Shown in pieces: positions 34,772-48,493 of a stretch of 64,000 nucleotides of DNA. This DNA is from Peromyscus leucopus. Its lineage: Eukaryota; Chordata; Mammalia; Rodentia; Cricetidae. Location of the stretch: NCBI RefSeq assembly GCF_004664715.2, contig NC_051065.1, positions 146,765,487-146,829,486 of the forward strand, given 5' to 3'. Position 1 is the first letter of the stretch, and each line of letters opens with the position of its first letter. A program made the position numbers and the translations under genes. The notes under the pieces are model-generated. The model ran no database searches. It saw nothing but the letters and a program-made list of their open reading frames with translations, and was not told the origin of the DNA.

Positions 34772-37700
34772 AACAACAAAAAAACTCTATTTCTATCCTG
34801 CCCAGGAAGAAGGAAGAATTCCTCCTTCTTCTGAATCCTCACTTTTATTTTTCCGTCTTTCCAACTCATTCTGGAGTGACCACATTTGCCTGCGGTTTGA
34901 GGTTTGTATGCCACGCAGAATCTCTGCACCAGATCGTTTATTTGGCTTTTGAAGCTGGTACAGCCTTCTTTTCCTGTTTGAATCTCCTAGAGCATGAGTG
35001 CAGCCCAGGTCTGCTGCTGCCTGTGTTCCATTCCCAGGCCGCTGGGGCCATTTGCAGGTTATAACAGGCTCCTTTCAGGGCTCTGAGCCCATCACACCTG
35101 CTGAGGGTTAGTTTCGACAGTCAACTGGGTGTGCTTGGTAATGGTGATGACTTCAGTCCTCTCCCCCAAATCCTTTCACCTAGTACAACCATTGAGACCA
35201 GAGTCCCTAACGCTGCAGAACACAACCCCTTTGCCGAGACTGTTTGTTCAAGAAGAGTAAATCAGCCTTTTTTTCTTCTTTTGTTGTTGCTTTTGAGACA
35301 GGGTCTTACTCTGTTGCCCACACAGTCCTTAAACTCACAGCAGTCCTCCTGACTCAGCTTCCTGAGTGCTGGGATCGCAGGCATCAGCCACCTTGCCTGG
35401 CTTTAGTCTGTTTTGTGTTACTATAATAGAATGCCGGAGATTGGGCAGTTTAGAAAGAATAGAGATTTATTTATTTATCATTCATTCATTCATTCATTCA
35501 TTCATTCATTCATTCATTTATATAGTTCTAGAGGCTGGGAAGTCTAAGATTGGTGGCCAGCATCTGGCTAGGGACTTCTTGCTCTATCATCCCCTAATGG
35601 AACAGCTGAGAGGCTGGGGGTGGGGCGAGGAGGGAGGGAGGGAGGAGGGAAGAGAGAAAGGGATCGAGAGGAAGAACATGAACATGGGAGAGGGAGCTGT
35701 TAGGCTCACGCCCCTCTCTCTTCTAGTCAGAGCTCATCCATTTATGAGGATGCATCCTGTATGACCATCTATTCCACCCTGATGGTCTTGTCTCATCCCA
35801 GCATCAGCTCCAAAAATCCAAAGTCTTGAGTGTCATCAGATGAGAGCTGGGTGCAATGTAGGGCCTAAAATGCCCTGAGGCAAACGCTTCTTTACCTGTA
35901 GGCCTGTGTGACTGAACAAATGAGCTGTTTCCCCAAAACAATGAAAGGAACATGCATAGATTAGACATGCCCATTCTGGAAGGGAGAAGAATGAAGGAAA
36001 AAGAAAAAGCTGCCTCCAAGCACATCCCAAAGTAGTCAGGACTGATAGCATCTCACTATGTAGCCCAAGCTAGCTTTGAACCTGTGACCTTCCTGCTTCA
36101 GCCTCCTGAGTGCTGGGGTTATAAGTGTGCAACACCACACTTACCTAATATTATGTCTTATTTTCCCTTTTGTGTATGCATATATGCACTTGTTTGTATG
36201 TGAGCATGTGTGTGCGCATGAGTGGAGACCAGAGATAAACACCAGGTGTCCTCAATCACTTTCCACCTCATCCTTTGGGCTGGGTCCTCTCACGGACTCT
36301 GGAGCGTGCCAATTTGCCTAGATTAGCTAGCTAGTAAGTTCAAGGATCCATCTGTCTCTGCCACTCCAGCACTTGGGGTACAGGTTTGTGTCACCAAGCC
36401 TGGCTTTTATGTGGGCTCTGGAGATCTGAACTCAGGCATTCATGCTTTCGTGGTGAGTACTTTGCTGGTTGAACTGTCTCCATAGCCATGCTACATTCAA
36501 AACTGAAGATTTCAGAATAATGAGTTCGAGATGCAGCTCAGTTGGTAGAATTGCTTGTCCTGGATTTGAGTCCCAGCACAACACAAATTGGGCATGAGAA
36601 GGCCCAGAAGGTGGAGACAGGAGGATCAGGCGTTTAAGGTTATTCCTTGGCTACATGGAGAGTTTGAAGACACCCTGGGCTACATGAGACTCCCGTCACA
36701 AAACAAAACAAAACAAAATAAAACAAAAGCTTTGAAATAACCCCGACTCCATGTGCTGCTCTTAGAGATACTGGGCTGGGGTTCAGCCAGAAGGCATCAG
36801 ACAGCCCTCCTTCTAGGACTTGCTGGGATCAGTTATGTAACAGCTTTTACTGTAGCTTTGCCAGGCTGATGACCCATGCTAGGAGCTCTGCAGCTCTGGG
36901 GCCTCTGGTGACCCCATTTGCCTTCATTGCTCTGGAGGACTGAATGTCGGTCTTGTCTCTGCCCTCATGACTCTTGGGGCTCTCGGTGACATCGTTTGAA
37001 ATCAAGGTGAAATGAACCATGCCCCCTCTTTCTAGAATCCACCACATGGATGCTACCAAAGCCTGTGTGTGTTCTCATAAGTGATCCAGGCTGCACCTGG
37101 GATGGCTGAACCATGTCTATGAGGGGTGGGACTGGGGAGGTGGGGCTCTGTATCAGAAAGTAGGGAACAGAGACCTGAAGTGACCCAGGCCTGGAATGTT
37201 GATTTCTCTCCACACCCTGGGGCTGCCTTGAAGATTTCTGAAATGCCTTTATTTTTCCCTTGTCTTGATAACAGCACCTTCCTTCTGTCGGCACTGATCC
37301 CTTTATCAAAGGACCATTTGTCTATATTCTTGTCTGCTTGTTCATTCTTTACCTGGGAGGCTATGAATCCTTCAAATCCATATGTTGTTTGCTTTTGAAT
37401 TATGAATTCCATCTTTAAATTAGTTTTCTTTTCATCTTAATCCTATGACTAAAGGTACTCATGCAGCTTCTTCAATATTTGTCCTTGAGTTTCTTTCACT
37501 AACTATCCTTTAAAAAGAGTATCATTTATCTGCATGGATGCACATGTGTTTGTGAGTGCCTATGCAATCCAGGAGAGGGCCTCAGATCCCCTAGAGCTGG
37601 AGTAACAGGCAGCTGTGAGCTGCTGAAGTGGATGCTGGGAACCACGTTCGGATCCTTTGGAAGAACAAGGCAGCCCTCTTCCCTGCTAAACCGTCTCTCC

Positions 37701-40700
37701 AGCCCGGATCAGTTGCTCTCGTTCATTGACTTTAAGTTCTGCTTCCCAAATGCTCAGACTTGGACAGAATGCAGCTCAGTCCTTTGCCAGTGTATACAAG
37801 GATGGTCCTGACCCTGGTTTTCTATGAAAGTGTCTTCAGTTTCATCTCCTCATTAGACCTCAGCAGAATGGCCTTTTTGGACCACATCTCTAGCAAAGTC
37901 CTGATGATGGCATCTTCAGTCATCTCTTAAGAGGTTCCATGCTGAGGAGATGCTCAGTAGGTAAAGTGCCTACCACTCAAGCCTGGGACCTGAGTTCAGA
38001 TCCCCAACACTCACTCGAAAGAGCCAGGAGGTGGCATCTGTAACCCTAGTGCTGAGATGGTTGTGGGAGGTCAAGTGGGGGAGACAGTGGATCCTCAGAG
38101 CTCTCTGGCCATCCAGTGTAACCAACTGGCGAGCCCTGGGCTCAGGGAGAAACTCGTCAAAACAAAACACACAAAACAAAACAAAATAACTTCTTCTCTC
38201 TGAGTCCTCAACAGAGTCTTCTTAATCCTCCATTTATGGCAACACAACTCCCTCCCGAACATTCCCCTCCAAACTGTTTCAGCTTCTGCCCCACTTCCTG
38301 GTTCCAAAGCTGCTCTCACAGTCTGACGTTAGTTACTGCAACACCCTGCTTCTCTGGTCCCAATTTCCTGACTTACTTTGTTGTATAATGGAATAGCTGA
38401 GACTGGGGGATTTATAAAAACAGAAGTTTACTTCTCATAGTTCTGGAGGCTGGGATGCCTAAGACTGAGGCTCTGGTGTCTAGTGAAGGCTGTCTTGTTT
38501 CCATGGTGTAAGATGCAGGAAGAGGGTGAGACATGGGGAGGGGAAATTTCCCTGGTACAAATCAGGGCTTTGGACACGGGCTGCAGTTGGACTCTGGCTG
38601 AAGCCTTGACTCTGTGGTGACTACTGCTTGTGTGGCCCAGTATTTCCTTCCTTCCTTTTCTCTTTTCTAACTTTTGCTTATTTTATTTTATTTTGGCATT
38701 TATATAGAGCCTCACCATGTAGCACTAGCTGGCTTGGATCTTGATTTGTAGACTAGGTTTGGCCAAGAAATCACAGGGACCAACCTGCCTCTGTCTCCCA
38801 AGTGCTGGGATTACAGGTGTGCACCATCACGCCAAACTTAGAATGTTATTCTTTTATTGAGAGACTACCAAGTCCTCAAATTCTACTTTTCCAACTATTT
38901 TAGTTACTTGTCTGTGTGTTTGTCTGTGTGTATGTGCTCCTGTGTGCAAGTGCTGTTGGAGGCCAGAAGGGGGCGTTAGCATCCCTGGAGCTAGAGTTAT
39001 CCAACATGACATATTGAGAACTGAACTACAGTATTCTCCATGGATTTTTTTTTTTTAAAATATATTGAATCATATGTTTGAAGTAGAGAATAGACATGCT
39101 GTGATCACTGTCATTAATTACAGAGATGCCAAAATATTGATTATTGATTTACTATATTAAGCTATTTTAAGTAGCTTAATATAGTAGACAGGCCGGGCAG
39201 TGGTGGCGCACGCCTTTAATCCTAGTGCTTGGGAGGCAGAGCCAGGCGAATCTCTGAGAGTTTGAGGCCAGCCTGGGCTACAGAGTGAGTTCCAGGAAAG
39301 GCAAAAAGCTACACAGAGAAACCCTGTCTCAAAAAACCAATATATATATATTAGACAGAAGACACCTTTTTTTTGGTTTTTCGAGACAGGGTTTCTCTGT
39401 GTAGCTTTGCGCCTTTCTTGGGATCACTTGGTAGCCAGACTGGCCTCGAATCACAGAGATCGCCTGGCTCTGCCTCCTGAGTGCTGGGATTAAAGGCGGT
39501 GCACCAGGGCCAGAAGACACTTTTATTGTAGCAACTAAAGAATCTTTAGTAAGTTCATGGTAAATACTGTTGTTCTAAACAAGTAATATATGACACTGTA
39601 TCTCCGCAGCATCCTTTTATTTGTAATTAGTGTCTGGGTTGTAGATATAACCACCGTCTTATAAAATAAGAAACACAGAACAATGTAAAGAGAAAGCCAA
39701 GAGGTCAGAGCTCAGAGCTAAAATCTTACTCCTGCGGTGCTCCTACCTCCCGAAAGAGAGCTACTTTCTGTGTGTATGTCTTTAAATAGTCTTTCTGTTC
39801 TGCCTTCTCATTGGTTGTAAACCCAAACACATGACTGCCTCATCACTGCCTGTAATACCGCCTCCAGGTCTTAATGTCTCCATACTGCTGTATCCTGAAC
39901 ACACAGAGATCTACCTAGCTCTTCTACCAATGCTGGATTAAAGGCATGCCGCCCCCCCCCCCCCCCCCCCCCCCACCCCCCCCCCCCCCCCCCTCTGCTA
40001 TGGCTCTAATAGCTCTGCCTGGCAACTTTATTTATTAACATACAATGAAAATCACATTTCAGTACAAATAAAATACCACCATATAGGGTAGTTAAACTAT
40101 GTATTGTACTTTTTTTTTTTTTTTGATGCTGGGTCTTGCTATCTAGCCAAGGCTGGCTTGGTACTCTGATGTATAGCCTTGAACTCAGTAATCCTCCTGC
40201 CTCAGCCTCCTGGGTGCTGGGGTTAGAGATGTGCAGTACTGTGCATGACTCTAAGCTTTGGTCTCTTACCCTTATCAGAAGCACTGCTGTAAGGAAATAA
40301 CATGACAAAATGCTTCATAAGCTAGCAAGAGCCTGAGACTGTGAGGGGTCAGGGTGCTACTCAAGGGCTGGGGCTGGAAGAGTGTGTCGGGGCATAGCTG
40401 GTTGGTTGGCTGAGCAAGTCTTCTGGGCAGATGTCCAGTAAAAGAGATGGAAGACACCCCCCCCCCAAAAAAAGAGGACATTGCAATAGATACCCCACCC
40501 TAGCTCACTCTTAGTGTTGGATATTTTGGAACCCGTATCTGGCAGATGTTTTACTGAACCCATGTAACTGTCATTGGGAAAAGAATTATGTGTTTATACT
40601 TAAAATTTTGTTTGTTTGTTTATTTATTTATTATTTATAGACAGAGTTTCTCTGTGTAGTTTTGGTGCTTGTCCTGGATCTCAACCTGTAGACCAGGCTG

Positions 40701-42175
40701 GCCTCGAACTTACAGAGATCTGCCTGGCTCTGCCTCCCGAGTGCTGGGATTAAAGGCGTGCGCCACCATTGCCTGGCATTATCTTTATTTTTTGAGACAG
40801 AGTCTTAGCTTAAGCTGGCCTTGAACTTGCAATCCTCCTGTCTCAGCCCCTTGAGTGCTGGGCTACAGGCATGTGTTACCATGCTTGGTGGAAAGGCAGA
40901 AAGAGGATGTGAAATAGCAAAACTCCATCTTCATGTATGTGCATTTTTGTTAGTTCGGTTTCTTTTATTCATTTTATTTTATTATTATTTTTGTTAAAAT
41001 AGAATGTGACAGACATTCCATGGTTTGTAGCCTTGATGCTTACCCCACAGACTGAGGCTATCTTACCCTCTGCTTTTCCTGTAGCAGTGCCGTACAAGGA
41101 AGGGCTTTGCTGTGGGGGACTGGGTACAGGGAGGCTGACACTGTCTTCTCTCCTTTCCTCACTCTCCCTGGGGTGGTCCTCTGATGCAGAGGTGGGGGCT
41201 CAGAGTTTCTTGAGATACAGTCTCACTGTGTAGCTCTAGCTGGCCTAGAACTTGTATGTAGACCAGGTTGGCCTTGAACTCACAGAGCTCCACCTGTATC
41301 TGTCTCTCAAGTGCTGGAATTAAAGGCATGCGCCATCATGCTTGGGCAGACTCTGGGTTTTAAAGTGAGTGACAAGCTGCCTCTCTTCTTATATAGGTGC
41401 TTCAGTGAAGAGTCCTGTGTCTCCATCCCTGAAGTGGAAGGCTATGTGGTGGTCCTTCAGCCTGATGCCCCCCAGATCCTTCTGAGTGGCACAGCTCATT
41501 TTGCCCGTCCTGCCGTGGACTTTGAGGGACCCGAGGGGGTCCCCTTATTCCCGGATCTTCAGATCACCTGCTCCATTTCCCACCAGGTGGAGGCCAAAGC
41601 AGATGAGAGTTGGCAGGGCACAGGTAGGGATGACCCCAAGGAGTGATGTGGTCCAGAGAACAGTGATGTCTGGAACTAGAAAGAGGGAGTGACTGTGGGG
41701 ATGGAATGGGAAGGCTTTCTCACAGGTCAGTGTGACTGAGGACAACCCACCCTTAAAAACCAGAGCCTCTGGGAAGCCACGAGTGTAGGGAAATGTTGCA
41801 TGTTGATAGTCATGATGATGTTTGCCTTCCTTAAGGAGTGGCCCTGGGTGGGGAGGGGAGTGACCACAATACATGACAGTGGCTGGATCTCAGCATCTCA
41901 GTGGGCACAGCTCTGACCTTGACCCCGACTCTCTCCCGCAGTGACAGACACACGCATGTCAGATGAGATTGTACACAACCTGGACGGCTGTGAAATTTCT
42001 CTGGTGGGAGATGACCTAGACCCTGAGCGAGAAAGCCTGCTCTTGGACATGGCATCTTTGCAGCAGCGAGGCCTGGAGCTCACCAACACATCTGCCTACC
42101 TCACCATTGCTGGTCAGTGAGGCCCAGGGTCTGATGTGTTTGTGTGTGCGTGTGCGTGTGCGTGTGCGTGTGCGT

Positions 42176-42209
<34 letters not shown>

Positions 42210-44255
42210 TGTGTGGCCTTCCACCAATTAAGCACATGGCTCCTCCTTCCCAGGATGTTGGTCAAATGCCATTTTGTCCCTTCTTAGCTGGAAGATCCTT
42301 TGGTTTCCAGATTGAGGGACGCGTGCCTGGGCAGAATCTCTGAACCTTGTCTCTCTTCCCTCTGCTCTCCAGAGCCTGGCTCCCCTCCTCTCCTGATTCC
42401 ATGTCCCTTCGGGTCTCTGCCCTCTCCTGCCTCTGTCTTCCCCAACCAGCTTTGGAGTCTTGGAGCTCTTGGGTGTGTTTAGGCTCTCTATCCTTTCCTG
42501 CATCCACCACAGCTTTCAGTCCTCACTCGGTGAACGGTGGGGGTGGGGAGGGACGGTTTGGTGGTTTCCAGAGGCAACGGCATCCGGGAGGGAGAATGGG
42601 AAACCACGGCAATGACCATTCCATTGCGGGCCTCACCAAAGCTGTGTCCCTTCTGTCTATTATCTTCCTTCCCTTGGAGGATGTCTCTGCCTTCTTTTCT
42701 ATAACTAGCTAGATTCTTTCATCCGTGGGGAGTCCCAAAGGTCACATGACTAGGTGAGAAGGGCAGGGAAGCAAACATGGCTTTGCTCACTCTACCCCTG
42801 TAGATCAGGTGTGGGGGGGTGTTGCTTCTCCTAGGTGTCAGCTTATGCCTCTGTTGAGGGGTGGGGCTAACCGTCCCTCCCATTGCTGCCCTGGAGCTCC
42901 CTTCATTGACCTCTCCACTGAGCTTGTCTCCTTATGCCCCAGGGGTGGAGACCATCACTGTGTATGAAGAGATCCTGAGGCATGCTCGTTACCAGCTGCG
43001 GCATGGAGCTGCCCTGTATGCCAGGAAATTCAGGCTTTCCTGCTCAGAGATGAATGGCCGCTATTCCAGCAACGAATTCATCGTGGAGGTACCCGGAGAA
43101 TCCCTTTCCTTTCTAGGTCACCTGCTCCTGGCAAGGAGCCAGGATGTATTGGACTCAGGTAGATGCTTGATGGACAGGGACTTTGTTGCATTGAAGATTC
43201 CCAGACCCATGACAGATGGGGAAGAGGAGAAAGGAGGAGATGTGGGTGATAGTTAAGGTGATAGGGATGGGTGATACGGCTTGCTGCTAAGCTTAATGGC
43301 CTGTTTGGATTTAATCCTCAGAAACTGCATAGCAAAGAGAACTGTCTCCTGTAAGTTGTCCTCTGATCTCCACACACACTGTGTGGTAGGAGTCCCATCC
43401 CAAATGAGAGAGGGGTGTACTGAGTGAGCTTGGAGTTGGGTGGAAAGAGTCCTGGGGAGAAGCAGTTATACCTACAGAGTCCTTCCTTTCCTTAGGTCAA
43501 CGTCCTGCATAGCATGAACCGAGTGGCCCACCCCAGTCACGTGCTCAGCTCACAGCAGTTCTTGCACCGGGGTCACCAGCCTCCTCCTGAGATGGCTGGA
43601 CACAGCCTGGCCAGCTCCCACCGGAACTCCAGTACGTAAGCTGAGTGGGCATGACATCCATCTCTATACCCTTGGGAGGAGAGGAGGTCCAGGCAGTAGA
43701 TCCTATTCTCTGTGGTACCTGCCTTAGTGATGGCTGTGAGAGAACCTCTGCATCCCCCTGGATTGTTAACTTCACTGAGGGTGAATCCTGGGTCAATGCA
43801 GGGTGCTCAAGCCTGGATCACAAAGCAGTGTGGAGTGTAGGCATTTTATTATTCTTGCTGCCCTCCCTGCTCCCAAAGTCAAGTTAGCTGGGATCTAGAG
43901 ATATTCTGTAGTGAAGTTATTTATGTAGTGACTACAGCATGCTAGGACGACCTGAAGATGCTACTGGGGGTGTAAAGGACTTTTAGGAGTTATGTGTGAT
44001 GGTGCACGCTTATGATGCCAGCACTCAGGAGGCTGGGGCAGACAGGGGGGAGGCCTGCCTAGGCCACGTGGTGAGATCTGTCTATTAAAAAAGAGAGAGA
44101 GAGAGAGATGCCGGGCGGTGGTGGCGCACGCCTTTAATCCCAGCACTTGGGAGGAGGAGGCAGGCGGATCTCTGTGAGTTCGAGGCCAGCCTAGTCTCCA
44201 AAGCGAGTTCCAGGAAAGGCACAAAGCTACACAGAGAAACCCTGTCTCGAAAAAC

Positions 44256-44294
<39 letters not shown>

Positions 44295-44742
44295 AGAGAG
44301 AGAGAGAGGGAGAGAGGGAGAGAGAAAAGAACAACGAGGGGTGGCAGAATGGCTCACATGCACAAATAAACAAATAAACAAATAAATGCGATACAAAGAA
44401 AGAATTACAGAATAGCTACTCTCCCCCACTCCCTGTGGAAAGAGTAGGCACTATTAGACATGTAATTGTAATTGTATGTTCTCTGCAAAAATCCCAAGAA
44501 TATTTCTAAATCAACACATGCCAAATGTTGTCTGTGGATGGGGCAGTCTTGCCCACTGGTTATGGTCTTTCACTAGTGGCTCAATGATTGTTTGTAATAA
44601 TAAGAGTTCCTTAATTAAAAAAGAAAAAATAAAAGAGGAAAGGAGAAAACATGAGTATAAAGAAGAAAAATCAACCTTGCTTCTGTCAGATTGAAGCTAC
44701 CATCCTGCTGTGGTATGGTATGTTTCTACTGTGTTTCATCTG

Positions 44743-44795
<53 letters not shown>

Positions 44796-44857
44796 ATCTA
44801 TCTATCTATCTATCTATCTATCCACCAATCTATTATCTCTCTGTCTACCCATCTATC

Positions 44858-44895
<38 letters not shown>

Positions 44896-44954
44896 TTATC
44901 TATTTCTCTGCTGACCATCTATCATCTGTCTACCATCTATCTATCTACCTATCA

Positions 44955-45018
<64 letters not shown>

Positions 45019-45025
45019 CTACCTG

Positions 45026-45057
<32 letters not shown>

Positions 45058-48000
45058 CCTACCTACCTTTCTATCTATCATCTATCTATTTATCTATCTA
45101 TTGATCTATCTAATGATCTATCATCTACATTTTATGAAGTTGACATCACACCATCTTGTAACCTGATACTTACATTTCAGATTATAAAATAAGTCTTGTC
45201 TTAAATTATTAAAATCTGAACAATGGTGGTACATTGCTGAAAGTGACTCTTGGGAACCCTCTTAGAATTGTTTTCAGAGCCCATTTGGAGGTGCGTTTAT
45301 TTATTTCCGTCACTTTTCAGACACACCTTGCTTTTGACCCAGTGAAGTTACCCAACTTCACTATCCACTTGTGTTGGAGTTGGCACTGGAGGCCACTTAG
45401 AAGTTTTAAACATTAAGCCCACCCCCAAAGGCCACAGGCTGTCACTTTTGAAAAGCAGCAAAAGGTCACAGGCTCTTTAGGCAATTCCCCGAGGAACTCA
45501 TGGCCACTGGGTCACCTCGTGCACCTTTCGTTGGGCTGGATGCTGGGTTCTGCTCCCATGAGCAGGCTCAAGCTAGATCTGGGTGCCATGGCCCTGATCT
45601 CAGTCTTTCTCTCTTTGGTTTGATGTCCCAGGAGGGATGTCCTTGTTCTAACTGCTCAGGGGTGGAGTGCCCAGCTGCCTTGTCCCCGCTGGCTCCAAAG
45701 GCAGTGTTTGTTGTCCCTTATCCCCCTGCTCTGATACTTGCATGCTATGTCCTTTTGTGACTTACATCCAGGTCAACCACACTTCCTGTTGAGATTTCCA
45801 TGGGCAGTAGTCACCTGCCTTCACCTCTTCCCTTATTTTGGCCTCAGTAGGCACAGAGTTCACCATTTTCTGAGGCCATTTGTGAGTGATATAGCTTGAG
45901 CTCACCGGGTGACACACTTCATCCACACCTACCGAGCCTGTTCCATACACTGATTCTGACACCAAGGTGTTCCCTCCCTTTCACCTCCCAAGTCCAAGCA
46001 TTCTTTGCACAACTAGGGTTTCATGAAGCTACACTACTCTAAAGCTGCAGTAGACGTAAACTCTACCGTCTCAGAGGTAGATGAGCTGTAGAGTAGGTGT
46101 AGATGATGTAGAGAGTAGACGTAGCTCTACCGTCTCCTCCAATGGCAGAAGCTAATTTCTGTGCAGCTTCTTATGCAGCAGAGAAAAGAGATCCCGGGGA
46201 ATAAACTGTCCGTCAAGGGAGATTTTGTGATGTTTGTGGAGTTTGCACTTGTATCGTGGAGAGGAGGAGTCTCAGGCAGGCGGAAGAAGCTTGGGAGATG
46301 CTGAGGATTGGAGGGTGGTTAAGGAGTGAGACAAGGTGATGAAGACATTATGCTGCTATTCCAAACTTTGATTCACACCGGTCACATGGGGAACTAAAAT
46401 CTTTTGGTGGTTGACACCCCAAATTGGTGAGAGACAGGTATCATTGCCTTTTTATTTTATTCAATTTTAATTAATTAATATTATTATTGTATATTTGGGT
46501 GTGTATGTCTATGTGGGCACATGTGTCAGAGGTCAGAGGTCAACTCTGTGGAGCCAGTGCCTTCTGTCTTTACATGCTTTCCAGGGATTGGATTCAGGCC
46601 ACTAGACTTGCAAGGCAAACACCTTTACCCACTGAGCCATCTCGTCAGCCATCTCCATCAGTGTTTAACTTTAAAGATCCCCATGTAACTCCATTGCTCA
46701 GCAAAGTTTGGGACCCATTTCTCTGCTTTGATTTTTATAAGTACCTGAAGCACCACAGAATGATATGCAAAGAAACAGTATTAAAAAGAAAATGATGTTG
46801 ATGTGGAAGAAGAATTGAAGTTGTCTGGGGCAACAAAGTGATTAATTTGAGTGATGGGGTAGAATGGAAAGGGTATTGGGGTATTGGGGTGACTATACTC
46901 AAAATACGTTATGTACTTGCATGGAAAATGTGTAACCCTGTTTAATGAAATAACAAAAATCAAAAGAAGAAAGAAAAAAGAAAATTCCTTCTAAAAAGAT
47001 GACTAATTCTCTCAGGGTCCATGGTTGAAAGAAAGAAAAGGAGAGGAGAAAACAAGCCTGACACAGCATTGTGTACTTATATTTCCAGCTACTTGGGGCA
47101 GAGGCAGGAGGACTACTTGAGACCCAAGAGATCAAACCCAGCCTAGGCATCAAAGCGATACACCATCTCATGAAACCAAAATAAAGCAAAACAAACAAAC
47201 CTAAACCAAAATACTCTAAAGAGAAAAGGATTAGGAAGGAAGGCAGGACAGCGATGGGAGAAGAATGAGATGTGTGAAGCCAGGGACTGATGTCAGCTCG
47301 TATGAAGCGTACGCTGTGAGCTGCTGTGTGGCTGCAAAGCTGTGCCAGATTCAAAAATCCGAGCTGGTAGCTAAAGCAAAAAGGAGCCCGAAAAAGTGTG
47401 GAATCACAGGGTAGGCGCTGGGCACAGAAAGACAGCTCTTCTGAGGCGCTTTCTTCATCAAGGGGGGTGGTGTTATGTTGGGCTATAGACTGCTTTCAAC
47501 AGTGTCTCTACGACCTCAGGGACCATTTGCTAAGCATCTCTTAATGTTGGCTGCAGTGGCCACTCAAGGCCAGAATTCTCTGCGTAAGATCTAATGCAGC
47601 AAGATTGAATGGGCTTTTTGAAGTCAGTAGCCAATTTAAAAACTCTCCCAACCTATTGGCTTGTCCTAATGAATCAGAGTGTTGGCCCACAGCTGGGGTT
47701 GTTTGCATTTGTCCTTTTTGAAGTCACTTCATGTTCACGGTAATCAACATGGCATTTCCTTCATTATGTCGGGGCCTCGGGGGTACAAATGCACCTGATT
47801 TGGGTTCATTATTATGGTCCCCATTAGTGCAAGGTCACCTGCTGTGGCTTGCCCTCTGAAAGTGGGATTGCCTGGGCTTGGCCACAGGGCCCATCTGCTG
47901 GCAGGGCCATTACTCCTTGGTCTTGTCCATTGACCTGGGGACCTGAGAGGGGCTATTTTGGTCACTTGCACAGAAAGAGCAGCTCTGTCCCCTTTCCCCT

Positions 48001-48447
48001 GCTTCCCCCATACCCAGGCAATTGAGAAATGCTGATCCAACCAGACCCATCTTTGCCTTGGAGCCAGGGCCTGGTGAGCCTGCTGGCCTCACCCCCGCAG
48101 AGTTAGCTCTATTTGGCAAGTGGTCCCAAATGGGCCATGGGTCAGGTCAGGCTGCGAACCAGCTTGTCAGCGAGCCACCAACCAGGGCAGCCTTAGGGAG
48201 GTGTGTGGTGGCTGGGACAGCCCCAGCGGGCATTCCCCACTTACCTGATTGGTCCTGGAGCGGTGGCTGTGTGTGTGTGCTTGGCTGCTGGTAAGAGGGG
48301 TCTGCAGCTGGGTGTATGGGGGCTTTTACGCTGTCTCCTCTGGGCTGTTCTGTTTCTTAATGTGTGAGTTTTAGGATGTAGGTAAATCTGAGGCTGGGCT
48401 GCAATGTGACCTTCATGTACGGCTTGCTTGTGTGATTGCTAGTCTGA

Positions 48448-48493
<46 letters not shown>

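Larger units (their letters stand above)
31460..41396 (+). other. Clstn3: Clstn3 intron 12, largest intron
   Basis: 9.9 kb, mainly repeats. A MIR piece is at about 31740-31800. Antisense B2-type SINEs are at about 32560-32770 and 37530-37705. Poly-T is at 33009-33042. A CT-rich tract is at 34278-34400, poly-A at 34741-34770, and an antisense SINE at 35265-35400. An old LTR-like or transposon repeat is at about 35400-35765, with a related one at about 38370-38600. Sense B4-type SINEs are at 36526-36728 and 37938-38190. A SINE cluster lies at 39190-41346. No unannotated exon is recognised. Confidence 0.6.

Noticed and set aside
44691..45192. Plus-strand frames of 137 and 160 codons rich in Y-L-S-I
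   Set aside because: Pure translation of the TATC array.
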